Below are positions 1 through 12,400 of a DNA stretch of 64,000 nt, piece by piece. Source of the stretch: Chrysaora quinquecirrha (taxonomy: Eukaryota; Cnidaria; Scyphozoa; Semaeostomeae; Pelagiidae); the NCBI GenBank assembly GCA_014526335.1, contig JACTAT010000014.1:3092840-3156839 (forward strand), written 5' to 3'. The number at the start of each line of letters is the position of its first letter. The first letter of the stretch is position 1. The notes under the pieces were generated by a model, which was not told the DNA's origin, searched no databases, and saw only the letters and a program-made list of their open reading frames with translations. Position numbers and translations under genes: made by a program.

Positions 1-309
1 AAGACCAGATACATTAAGCAACTTTGAGGGCTGAACCAAAAATCCAGTTGCTTATTAATAAAAGTGTATCTTTCGATTTTTACAATGATAACTTTTGCAA
101 CTCAGGCTTCTGTGATCAAAACTCGCATGTAAACAGGGAGACTATGATGAATATATACATCTAAGTATACTTCAATACTATAGTATGCTAGTCACCTACA
201 ACCAACGCAGTATTATATAACTGAACACTAAAACTAAGTACACTATAAGCCAGTCAAAGTTAAAGATTATATACATATCTGGCTAGGCCGTCAGGGTTCT
301 TCAAGTCTT

Positions 310-408
310 TCAAGCGATCTCGTCACCTGACGTATTTTGCTCCCATTCCGTCTGCAGTTCTGACGCAACTTCGGTGAATATTCGGTCCCACTCCCAAACG
401 CGGTCATC
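310..408 (-). CDS. IFT43: IFT43 terminal exon 7
   Basis: A TTGTAG acceptor is followed by 32 codons and TGA at 312-310. The exon encodes DDRVWEWDRIFTEVASEL and a short acidic tail, the typical IFT43 C-terminus, which is conserved in the IFT-A-binding half of the protein. Confidence 0.93.
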   Translation of the reverse strand, partial: DDRVWEWDRIFTEVASELQTEWEQNTSGDEIA

Positions 409-3400
409 CTACAAGAGAAATGCTTAAAATGTTACATGAGTGTGGTAGGCTTACTAAAAGTCGCAATTATTGTAGTTATAAAAATTGAATTGTATTACCG
501 GATGGTCAAAGACAATAGAAACTCGTGTGGTACATCTTGGTGGAAAAAGAGCAATAAAGCATTTGACCTCTGCGGGGAACAACAAGGTAGGGAGGAGCAA
601 GAAACATAGAAATGGCGTCATATTTTTTATCCAGTCAATAACCATCAAACAACAACAACAACATATGATGATGAGAATCAAGAAGAGTTTTACAAAGCTA
701 AGCATTAGACTCGATGCAAAAGTCATAGATTCCCTCCAAGCTTCCTCTACGCAACAACAACTATTTTAATGGATTTTACAATTTTCGTATTGAATTGAAT
801 TGAGATGAAGGCAACGAAAACTACGACTCATGTAATAAGTCTAAATAAGCATATTAGAGAGTTTCCATAATAATTTCAAAGCTACGTTATTAATAACATT
901 GGTTTATAAATGGAGTCTCAGTGGCATCACAGTAAATTTATATCGCGTAATCTCCAAATAATCCTCCACTGTCAACAAACACGGCCTAGGATCAATGAAT
1001 CAGGTTCAATATTTTTGACCAACCTCAAATTATGTTTGCGATTACCCAAATAATTAGTACGGACTGCAAAATCGTTTCCTCATAGTCCCCTTCAGTAAGC
1101 CCTGAAATGCTCTCTTCCTTGATTACTCTCTATTTTCGGCACTCTGTTATTAGCAAATGATTAAAAACAACACGCAATTACAGACATCTAAATATAAGCA
1201 ATATATAAACGTTATAATCTTCAACCAGACGATCCCTTTATGTACTATTAATCTTAATTAGCCAGACTAATGACTTAAGCACTTGTGAGTACTATCAATG
1301 GTCAAAGTGATGACTGCTAAGCCTTGCGCATAGATCAGAGATGACGTCATAAAGACGTTTCCATGGGTCCAAAGAGAATGACAAGATGATCAGATTATGA
1401 AAAAGCCTGCCTCAAATCCATTCGTTATTGATATGAACCCAATCCTCTTTGGCAGAGGCAGAGAATTGGAGGAGGAAAGACAGGAATTACAGAAAGGATT
1501 CTTATCTTCTCCTCCGTCGACAATCAGTTACCTGCGGAGGAGCTTTTTCAACAAGCAACGGCTCAATAAGCAACTAAGGATGGTAATGTGTGGTAAATGT
1601 GTCGGTAATGTGTTTCCACTTACTATTCTCCAAAGGTCTTGTGTTATACCTAGGCCTAATAGCTGGCGATTTTGACTCGCGGAGTTAGTTGTTCTTAGGT
1701 ACAAAAACTTTCAGCGATTTTTAAGCAACTTTGATGGCTGAAATGTCCGTAATTTAAAGTAACTCAAGCCAGACAAAAGTCTAGCTGCTTATTGAAATCA
1801 AAAGAGTATTTAGGCATAAATCCTGCTAGAAAGCACGAAAAGGTAATGAAAAATGGTACAACAATGGGGCAAAATGTGCCAATCAGACTTTGAGCGCCTT
1901 GACGGTCACGAAGAGGTTCTCCGGGAATTCAGGTAAGAAGGTTGAAGGCTAAAGGCCTGGCTAAACTAGGAGACATGTCGCGCTGAACATTGATGTCTCC
2001 TCGGTGTCTTCAAGTTTAGCCACCTTAGAAACTTTGTAGCGCGCGACAAAATTTGCAGCAAGAGACACGCAAATGTTTCTGGAAGACAACAGAAACATTT
2101 CTTGTCTCCGCGACATGCAAATGACTCAGGGGACATGTTGCTCGCTTGCCCCTCGTATATTTTCCTAGTTTGGGAGACGTGTCGAAAACAGTGTCGCGCG
2201 CGACAAGTCCCCTAGTTTAGCCGTTTACCCATAGCTTAAGAAAGAACTAACTGGCTTCCTTTGACGTCCGAACTTATCTTATCGCCACAGGACTACCACT
2301 GATTGTTTTTCAACTCAAAATTTTCTTAAAAACGATTGTGATTTTTCCGTGGTCGGAGAAACGTTTTCCAGGCACAGAGATTGAATTAGAAGACAGAATT
2401 TTAGTAATATTAAAATCATTTTAGAATTTCTATCTGACAACGGCTTATCTAAATTCACTCAGTGCTGAATATTGTAAAATTTAGATTTTCTGCTCTGTAT
2501 GAACATTTGGCGCTCATTATCATTCCAAAAAATCAAAATCCAGTCGGATTTAAAGGACACTTTGACAAAAGTTTTTTTTGCCGAAATGCTTGAAATTCTC
2601 ATATACAAAAACAGATGCCAGATGGTGAAGAAATTGGAATCGGGAAACACAGAGTTGCGACGGAGCCTTGATGAGCAAAACTACCGTTATCCGTGCTATA
2701 CATTTTATATGGAGTTCAAAATACGGTTGTTCGGACCGGAAACGGCGCATTCTGATTGGTTCTTCATTGATCCGTAAAGACATAAAAAAAAGGACGATGC
2801 AGCCCTGATTGTAGCTGACTTCAAGCAACAAATAGTGGAAGCGTGGAAGAAATAGAACTGTTGAGCGAGCACCACAAAGATTCCAACAATTCAGCAAAAG
2901 TTCCATAGGGAAGCTATGGAATGTCATTGAAGTGTGTGCTTCGCAGCCATCGATGCAAACAGCTTTATCTTTGAACCTTAGTTGAACCAAAAATAAAGCG
3001 AATAATCCACTATGCACACGGAAGGGCAACAAGTAGTCTGTGATGCAGTGTAGGCCATCAAGTTGAGCAAAGCCTTGAAAGATGGGTACTGAGGTTTGGG
3101 GGGGACTTGCAATATGAGACACCAACGTGGGGAGGTGGTGGTGAAATGGTGTTTTAGCGCCAGTCACTAGGATCTCAGTAGTAGGTTAACTAATCGAGAC
3201 TTCGACCCTGGCTGTGACGCTACCGTGGCTGGGCTCGAACCCTGACCACATTGAGCTTCTGACACCACGAGTCAGCTGGATTACGCCACGACGCCACAGC
3301 ACCTTCATGGAACCTTACTAAGTGGGCACCAAGCTTGGGAAGATCTTGTGAGGCAGATTTCTGAGATGAGCATGGACGAGTTAGGCTCCGTCTAAAGGAG

Positions 3401-6400
3401 TTTAAGGAGTTACAAGATCAAGCGTTGCAGAGACAAGGTTACCTTGCGTAGACAATCAACTTCAAAAGGAAAGGCGGCAGATAAATATTAAGAGATTACT
3501 TCCATTCCTTCTATGGAACTTAAAGGCAGTTCATTTTTTGCCATCCCAGTGGCAACTATCTGGGAAATGAAAATGAATATTCAATATTTCGAGCGCAGAA
3601 TTCGCACTGATGAGGGAAATGAAAATTCGTTTCCAGAAGCAAATGTTCGATATAACAAGCATTTGAGCCAGCGAGTGGCTGCTAAATGTCCAAGAAAAGT
3701 TATGGTTGGATTTCTAAAGTCCAGAGCGAATTTCCAGACAATTCATCGAAATTGAACCTCAAACCAATGTTACCACCTGGGGTCTATGGAGCCGAACAAG
3801 CGAAGGATGAAAGTAATGTTAGAAAACACGCACCATGAACTGTTAAATTTATGATGACTTCATTTCATAGGGCTTGTAAATAATTAACCATGCATTCAAA
3901 TATACGATCCACATATGTAATCAATCGTAGAAACAAGAGTAAATGATATACTCAATAAGAATGCTCAGTTAGATTAATTGAACAACGTTATCAGCCAGTT
4001 TGTTTCGTATCATTGGATGTCTGAGTTTGACTAATTAGAAGTATAATAAATAGAGACATTATAATATAAATAACAGTTAATTCAAGACAAAACCCAGTAA
4101 TGATAAATGTTACAGGTGATGGCCACACGAGATGATATGAATTCACGTTTTACAATGAAACAAATCTCATAAAAGAGCAATGCTTTGTAAAAAGAAATAG
4201 AATTATTTTAATGATTATTACTAATTTTCAACGTGGTGTAAGTCGATATGCGGCAGTTTTGGTAACTCAGTTGCTAAAACTAATTCATTATCATAAACAA
4301 TGTTAGGCCCTGATCAAATGTTCAGACATTGTCAAACATTTGAAACGTTTGGCCACGTCGAAAACATCGCTGTACAAGAATGAACACGTAGATTCATTGG
4401 AAGACGTTTTGAAAAAGCTCAACAACAAAAGTCCAGTTGCTTATAGAAAAAGTGTACTGTTCTCCGTCATGTGCCTTGGTGGGGCATTTGATAAAGTTAG
4501 GGGAGGGACATGCTGCCCAAGCTAAAACCCACTTTTTATATGTCGCTAATGGGTCGCTAATGGTATACGAGGGGTGTATCACTTCATAAATCTTGTACAC
4601 CTTGGCAATAAATCTTCATAAATCTTACAAATCTTATAAGTCCCATAAATCTCTGAAAAACCTGGCGTTTTAGCTACTGCGCATGCGTACAAGATTGATT
4701 CACCTGTGCAGGACCGTTAGACAGCAATTGAAGGAGAAGTATGTGATATTGAGAAGCAAAAAAAGTTCAGAAACAAATAACAGTAGAGAAAATCTTCAAG
4801 TTGCCTCTTCATAGCGACAGAAAATAAAAGTACTGCCTGGTATTCCTTTTTCAAATGGTAAGGTCATCTAAGACTTAGCTCAGCGAGGCATTAGATAGAT
4901 TAGGCTCTTTTATTTCAATAGATGTTCCTAAGGACAAAGTCAGCTTATTTTTAATACAGTCACTTTAGTGCTTCACTCAACAGACGGTGCGACAATGGGC
5001 AGTCATATAGGGAAATGGGGGGACTCCGAACGTGAAAAGCAGCTGTTGGGACATCTTCATCTATACGTATTTTTCAACTGGCAAAGATTTGGAGATAGTT
5101 AGAAAAGAATACAGTGAAAAGATTTAATATCGTCGACACCAGACCACATGAATTCTGTACGACAGCGAGGCAAACAATTGCTCAATTAATGAGTTTGATG
5201 AAATAGTCTTTGCTGACTATGATACAGAGTAACAACAAAGCTAGAATCACTCCCTTCCACACCTTCTATTGTTAAAGCAAGGTTGCTTTCATTGCAGGGG
5301 GGCTGCCACTGTCTATGTGGTGTTTTGTCTGGGCTGCACAAGTCGCTCAGTAGTCGGATTACCCAAAGAATGGGATCAAGTTGAAGAGGATTTCGCAATA
5401 ACGCTTTCAATTTGTTTAATAATGGCTAACACAACTGCTGTTATGTGCAACAGTTGATCATTTCTATCAAACAGTTTCTCTTTCACTTTAATAAGTAACT
5501 CAAGTTTATTAAACACATCATAGGTTTTAAGATTTGGAAATAAGTGGACTGAAAGAGGGAAAAGATAAGAGCATAGGTGGTGAAGGTGAAGGTGAAATGG
5601 TGTTTAAGCGCCAGTCGCTAGGATCTCAGTAGCAGGTTAACTAATCGAGGCCTCGACCCTGGCTATGACGCAACCGTAGCGTGGCTCGAACCCTGACCAC
5701 ATTGAGCTCCTGACACCACGAGTCAGCTGGATTACACCACGACGTTACAGCACCTTCTTTGATATGCTATCAGAGCAAGCAAAAGTGCGTGCTAGGGGCT
5801 TAGGAAAATTCTATAGAACCGCGCCCTTCAGAGTGTTAGAAAACGCCCTTTAATGCCCTTGCATTTGTGCCCTTTCAATTTCTTCATCACGCACAATTCG
5901 CCATTCCTCCAACATTTTCTCAAAAAGTAGAGACGAACAAGAAGATCATTACTTGAGAAAAGTGGGATGGAAATGCCTCCCCCCCCCCGTCAGTCCACCA
6001 GTGGGACTGCCTTTAAAGAAGCTTCACTCGTTGATCTTGCTACCTGACAAGATTTTTGTTACTTAAAGGAGATTTCTCGTTCACAACGTACTCGACAGTA
6101 AGAGTACGAATAAATAGAGAATACACGATATGGGATGGATATCACCTGCGTGAAATCATTTATACATAAACATTGGTGTTGGGATTAAAATCATCAAGAA
6201 AGGCTTATGCATCGGCGAATACTAAGTCAAAATACTCTTTGCGGAATTACGACTTCACTATTGGCCGAGATAATATATTTTGAGAAAATAAAGTGGAAAG
6301 TAATTGACTGAGAGGAAATATTCTCATATAGAAAGAGAAAGCGTTTCGCAGTTTACTCGTTCCTTTTCCGCCATTTTCAAGAGAAAGTGAACCCTCTGAT

Positions 6401-9400
6401 AATATTTGTATACCAATCCAAAGGGAGTAGCCCGTTAGAAAGTTTAACGCCACAGTAACACGCAAATGCAAAGCCACCATTGCCACAGCAGAGATTACTC
6501 GCAGTGGTGATTTCTACAAAATTAACAAGAGGGGCTCCAGGTATGATGTCATGAAAGAGGGTGCGGTTTTGTGACCACACCCATATTGAAATCGATGAAA
6601 ATATGATAAACTGTGTTTCCACAACCAAGCTGTATAAACAGCAATTACAAAAAGACTCAATAACCATGAAAATAGGGAGATTGAAATTAAGCGAAGTAGC
6701 TACAGAAAACAAGAGTTATCGCAAGCAATATAGCCTTCCGACACAGCTTGAAAAGATGCTAGGGAAAAGAGGAATAACAATTAATGTACACTCCACATCA
6801 AGACCTTTTCAAATAAAGCATGTTAAGAGACTTAGGACACCTAGAGATTTTCAAAAGCACGATCAATGCAAAATTGTTTGGGGGGCTGATCCCCAAAAAA
6901 TAAATCATAATTTTAGCAGAGGCCCCCTAGAAATCACCACTGATTACTTGAAGGGTAGCTATAAGGGGAATTAGCAGGGCTGTCGAGAAGCAGAGCGGGC
7001 TCCGGGGTAATGTAATCGTACCGGGCCTTTAGGAGATTGTAGGGTGAAGTATAAACAGAATTTTCAATTTTGAGGACCCCTTAACAGCCCGGACCCCGGA
7101 TCTCTGACCCCGCTGGACCTCCCTTCTCGACGGTACTGGGCCTTAGGCTAATGCCATTGATTAGTCCTAGGTCCCAGTAGTCACAAGCCGAACTCTTGCA
7201 GCACTTTGATAAATAAAATTCATAGATGTAAACAAGCATTCAATAGTTTCTGAAAATACAATTGGTGACGCGGAATTTCGTGACCCTCAGCCGGGAAATT
7301 GAGAACGGCGCAAAACAATAAATTGACTAAAATTTCTCAGTAGAATTACATTTGTGGTGATCAATTATTCGAAATGTGGGAAGCAATCAAGGAAATGACT
7401 CTAATTCATAATTTGTCAGTTCTACCGACATTTCATTGGCTCTTTTAGTCTGTTAAACTATTTAGAAAACCTCGCTTTGACTATCAAGTGGATGATCGCA
7501 ATAAAGACTTGATTGCATTTGTGAACAACAATCTCCCGCCGTGACGCCCTTTCTCAGATATTTCGTTTTTTACGGAAATTAAAGTAAAGAAAATTCGATT
7601 TGGTGCAACCGTAAAATTGGGCACGGCAGGGGGTGGCAATGGTGAAATTGTAAATAGTGATTGTGCGAAGAAAGAAAAACGAATTCAGAATTATGGTTAG
7701 CGTAAACGTAGCCATTGAACAAAGCCAAATTCCAGTTGACCGGAGAACTACCCTTATCCGGTCTTGAATAACCAAGTCTCGATAAGGCGCAAGACAGAAC
7801 TGCACACATCGGGTCTCAAATAAGTACATTTGTAAGAGGGTCCCTAAATCAAAATACACGCCTTCTGTGCTCTGAGAGAGGCGTTTCATTCGCGTAACTA
7901 ACGGTGGAAAAGTTGCTTAATAGAAAAAGCTCTCCTTCAGATAACAACAAGAAGGAAGATAAAATCCACTCCACCCACCATACAGCAGCCACTGTGTTAG
8001 TTAGACTGACTTGCAATAAGCGCCGGGAGCTAATGGTCCATAAGACTTATTGGCCTAATGCAAGCTGAACACGGAAATAAGCCCAGTCATACATGGAATG
8101 AAAGCAAAGCAGCAGACCTTTCAAGGGACCTAACAAGGACGTTTACTCTATAGTATAGGCCCTACATTTATTATAGAAAAAGGTTCTTTTTGGGATCAAC
8201 ACTTCTCCAAGATGGAAGTTTCCCAGCTGAGACGAGGGCTCGGTCGGGGAGACTTTTTACTTACGATGTCGTAGATCCAAGGCGAATGTTATTCACCAGG
8301 GCCGTTTACGTCTTTTGGGAACCCTCTTCAGTAAAGACTGTATTAAACCTAGCTTACTAGGTCTTTACGTCGTGAAAGTCGTAGAAAGACTAAAATAACT
8401 GGAACGACTGAATGTTCTTCACACGAGGAATTTTGAGTCGTGAGTCGGTGACAAACACCCAAAAGACTCAGTCTTTGAGTAGAACCAGGAAAGCGTGCAA
8501 GGCAAAAAGACATGGAGCAATATTATATTGGGGTCTTTTCGGTCATCGGCTGATTCACGCTTGGCTAACTTGCTGATGTGTCGCTCCTTTAGGTTATTGA
8601 GATAGGATTTGTTCTGTTACAAAGACTGGGTTTTAGGGTCTTGGGGGCCGTTACCATTGGTGTTCACAGTCGGTAGTTTGAGTCTTCAAGGCCCCTCTCA
8701 TCGTCCCTAATGACGCAGAAGGCCTATAGTTTTGCCCAGGCTAGTGCACCAACAATCGTCTATTGATCAATCAAGGCTCAAAGTTGACAGGTTTTGAAAT
8801 GAGATAAGTAGTTAGGTATAATGATGTGATTGGATTTAAAACATAGAAGAATCAATCTCTAACGAAATATTGTCTGTAATAATACACTAAATCATAGAGC
8901 CTCGTGCCCTCTTAAGCATCTGATATTAAAGAGGGCCATGATAGAAGCAAGCTCCCTGCTTGTTAAATAGATAATGTCATCGATTTTAGTTTATTAAGTA
9001 GGATCCCAATATCCGAATTTAAGAGAATCAGATTTCTATTTGAAAAGAAAAACACAGCAGCAGAGTTGGCTGCAACAATGACACCCATCCGATAAACTGA
9101 ATTTGAACAGTAACGAAATTAGATTGGGTAAATCATCCATTGAAAGAAATCAGAGCTCTGTAATTTGAAATTTGCCCACAACACAGTTGAATGGGAATAG
9201 AAGATGCGGCCGTCCAGCAGTGAGTATTGTCAGTCAAAGACAATGCTGAACAAATGAGAGAAAAAGCGCATATTTCTTGGTCAGTAAATGAATTAATTTA
9301 GACAGAAATAGCGAAACAAAGATAGACATTGGGAAATTCGAATCAACAAGCAGGGAGTTTCTTTAATAACTCAATCCAATTTAGCAAAGATTCATGATGT

Positions 9401-12400
9401 GGTTGTTTGTTATTAAGTCCAAAACAAGTCGCAGCTATATAACATCCACCGTATACAATAAAAGTCTAAGCAACGAAAAGTCTGAATTTAAGCATAAGTG
9501 TAAACGATAGATTGATCCCAGGCGGAGTCGTTGTATAACGGTTGACAGGCGAGGGATAAAATTGAAACTATCACATTGTATCTAGGGCTTAAGATTATCT
9601 GAGCTCATTATTGCGAATTGAATGAAGTACAAGATAAGCTTGACAAGAGAAGATATGCTTGGGAATCTCTGCAACAGGGAAATTTTGCAAGAGGGGCGAT
9701 TCCTCAAACTGATTTTTCCCAAAATCTCGTAGAATACAGTTAGAAATACTTCAAAGGGAAGTGCAACTCCTGGCACATTGCAATCATTGCCAATTCTTTC
9801 CAAACATTGCCAGTTACTGCAGTCGATAATCGTTTTGTCAATGCTAACCTGGCATGGGTTGATGCATACTAGGATATTATAATCTGGCGTATAATTCACC
9901 CTTCATAAACTGATATGATTTTTTCCGCAAGGCTGGATCACAATATAGAGCCAAAAAGTCCCCCTGTCCCAAAGAGGTTTTAGGCCTACACAAGGTTTGG
10001 CCTAGGTCCTGAATGTTGGCAATGACCTCAAGTTTTTGCCCAGAACGCTAGACCCCACGTAGTAACGCACAGTCTTCAGGCCTATATTACATGTGGCCTA
10101 GGTCATGAAAGTTTTTCAATGACCTCTTTTTGCAAAGGACCACGAAGTGGTGAGCAGTCCTTGTTTGGCAAGAAAAGATGATTAAAACATTCAATATTCT
10201 GAGTGTTTGATTCCTAGTGTATGGGTATTCTTGCCCCTGCATAGGACATTGGCCAAACCTTGCATAGGATCAGGCTCAAGCCCCGATTTATATTCTAGAA
10301 CACATCCCCTAAGTACTCATCCGCAAGTCTCAGAAGGAAGGACAGCTGAGTTATGGATTATAGTCTTGCAGAAAATGACCCCAACCAAAATCGAACGACC
10401 TAACAATCGTGAAGTGAAAGGCCGTGAGCACCTTTTCTCCACTTTTCAATGCAGATAGGATAAAGAATATCTAGGCAAAGATATGGGGCGTTGGAAACCT
10501 TATCTGTCCATGAAGATCGGCCATGATACAGCTATTGAGCTTGCTGTCAGACTGGCGGACCCGGAAGAAAAGATGACCGGGTGCATTTTTACCGACGCTG
10601 GAAGGGCAGTTAGCTGAGGCTTTTCTGAATGACCGAAGACTGATTAACTAGAGTATTCTGAGCTTCCGAAAACTCAATTTAGCAACGGCGAGTGATTGTG
10701 AAATGTGTTTTGGAATTTCGAAAATCATTAACGAGTTTGATGGTTGTAGAATGAATGAAGAAACGAAACAAAAAGATGACCATCTGCGTGGAAAAATGTT
10801 TCTGGCAGAAAAATAACCCAAGTGAACAACAGAAAGAGAATTCATTGATAGAGAAAGGAAATTGCTCCAGCAAACAAGAGAATTTTGAGATTTTGCACAG
10901 TGGGGTAACTGTATAATCACAAGAATAAATCCAAATTCAATTTGATTTAATCCATTAGAACTGGATCTAATAGAAAAGAATTCACCCAGAATCTTCTAAA
11001 TGAACTATATGTTTCTAGAGATTTTGAATTCCACCTCGTGAATCACTGTTGAGGAAGCTCAGAGGTTCATATTGAATGCTTTAGCTATTAGCAGAGCTAG
11101 CAATGTTGCCTAGCAACAATAACTACAGGATTGATGTAGCCTTGGAAATCAGAGCAATAGCTACGGAGTAAATCCCCCTTGCGAATCATTATTGAAGAAG
11201 CTCAGATATCAATAGTGAAAGCGTAAGCCATAAGAAGAGCTAGAAATGTTGCCTAGCAACAATAACTACATGGTTGATGTAGCCTTGGCAACTAATGTTG
11301 ATAGCTACAAAGTGAATTTTCCTCGCAAATCATTGCTGAAGACGCTCATAGGTCCGAAGTGAAGATTTTAACCATTAGAAGAGCTAACAATGTTGCCGAG
11401 CAACAGTAAATACAAGGTCAATGTAGACTAAGGCAACCCAGTGCATAATCTGGCACATTGAAGATCTCAGGGCCAAGTTCAAGCTAACAGACTACAAACA
11501 AGAGGCAAATCGCTTGTCCCATGAGATCTGTATCGTGTTTTTTGTCTTGTTAATCCTATCAAGGCTCCTTGCCTCGTTTAAGAGACAGTTAAGCAACAGG
11601 AGAGAGGCTGCTTCTTATGCTTTCATGTGCAGGCCTAAAAGACTTGACCCTTGAAATTCAAGTATCCAGGAACCGAAGTGAGCATCGTTAGTGATTTAAA
11701 AAATGTCAAGGAGAACGGAGTAATTTATTTATGACAACGTCTGAATAATGTCTGATAAGCGCAGCACGAGGCTACACCACAATGATTGAAAAATCTGAAA
11801 GAACTCTGAAAGTGTGCAGAAATTTGTGAATAATTTAGCAGAACTGGTGAAACAAACTGAAGAAATTACTTTAAGTAATCCTGAGGTTAATACACACCTC
11901 GAAAACTTCTGATTCTGGAGCAAGAGCATTTCCCAATAATTTGAGGTCAATTTCGCCATCCTGTTGAAGGAAAAATACACATAAATCAATTGCTTCATTA
12001 CTTGTGGGCCTAAAACATCCGCTATACAGCATTTACATATCTATGAGGTTTCAGAGGGGATAGGTGCTAACATTTACACTTAAGGGTTAGGTGCTACAAT
12101 TTACATTTATATTGGGGTTACAGAGGGGTTAGGAGATAACATTAACATTTATATGGGGTTTCAGAGGGGCAAGGTGATAACACTTACCTTTCATGGAAGA
12201 TTAAGAAGAGGGTGAAGGTGCTTACATTTACATTTATATGGGGTTATGGAGGGGTAAGGAACTTACATTTACGTAAGGGTTCAAATGTTTACTTTTCATT
12301 CAAAAGAGAGCTAGGAAGGGGTTAGGTGCTTAAATGTATGGAGTTTAGAAAAGGAGTCAAGATGCTTACACTTACATTTATAGAAATAGGGGTAAGGGAG

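Larger units (their letters stand above)
409..11897 (-). other. IFT43 intron 6: contents
   Basis: 11.5 kb. Holds SINE S1 copies 1 and 2, an M1 fragment, the GC-rich MITE at 6975, and the X-box array. The rest (for example 780-3130, 7150-11030) shows no exon or repeat that I can name. The open frame at 6561-6974 is unrecognised. Confidence 0.7.

Noticed and set aside
2550..3167. 205-codon minus-strand frame
   Set aside because: Its first part overlaps a SINE and the rest has no recognisable family; most likely chance.
6561..6974. 137-codon plus-strand frame in IFT43 intron 6
   Set aside because: No recognised domain, no intact gene structure, and it runs into the edge of a MITE; kept only as an unrecognised frame.
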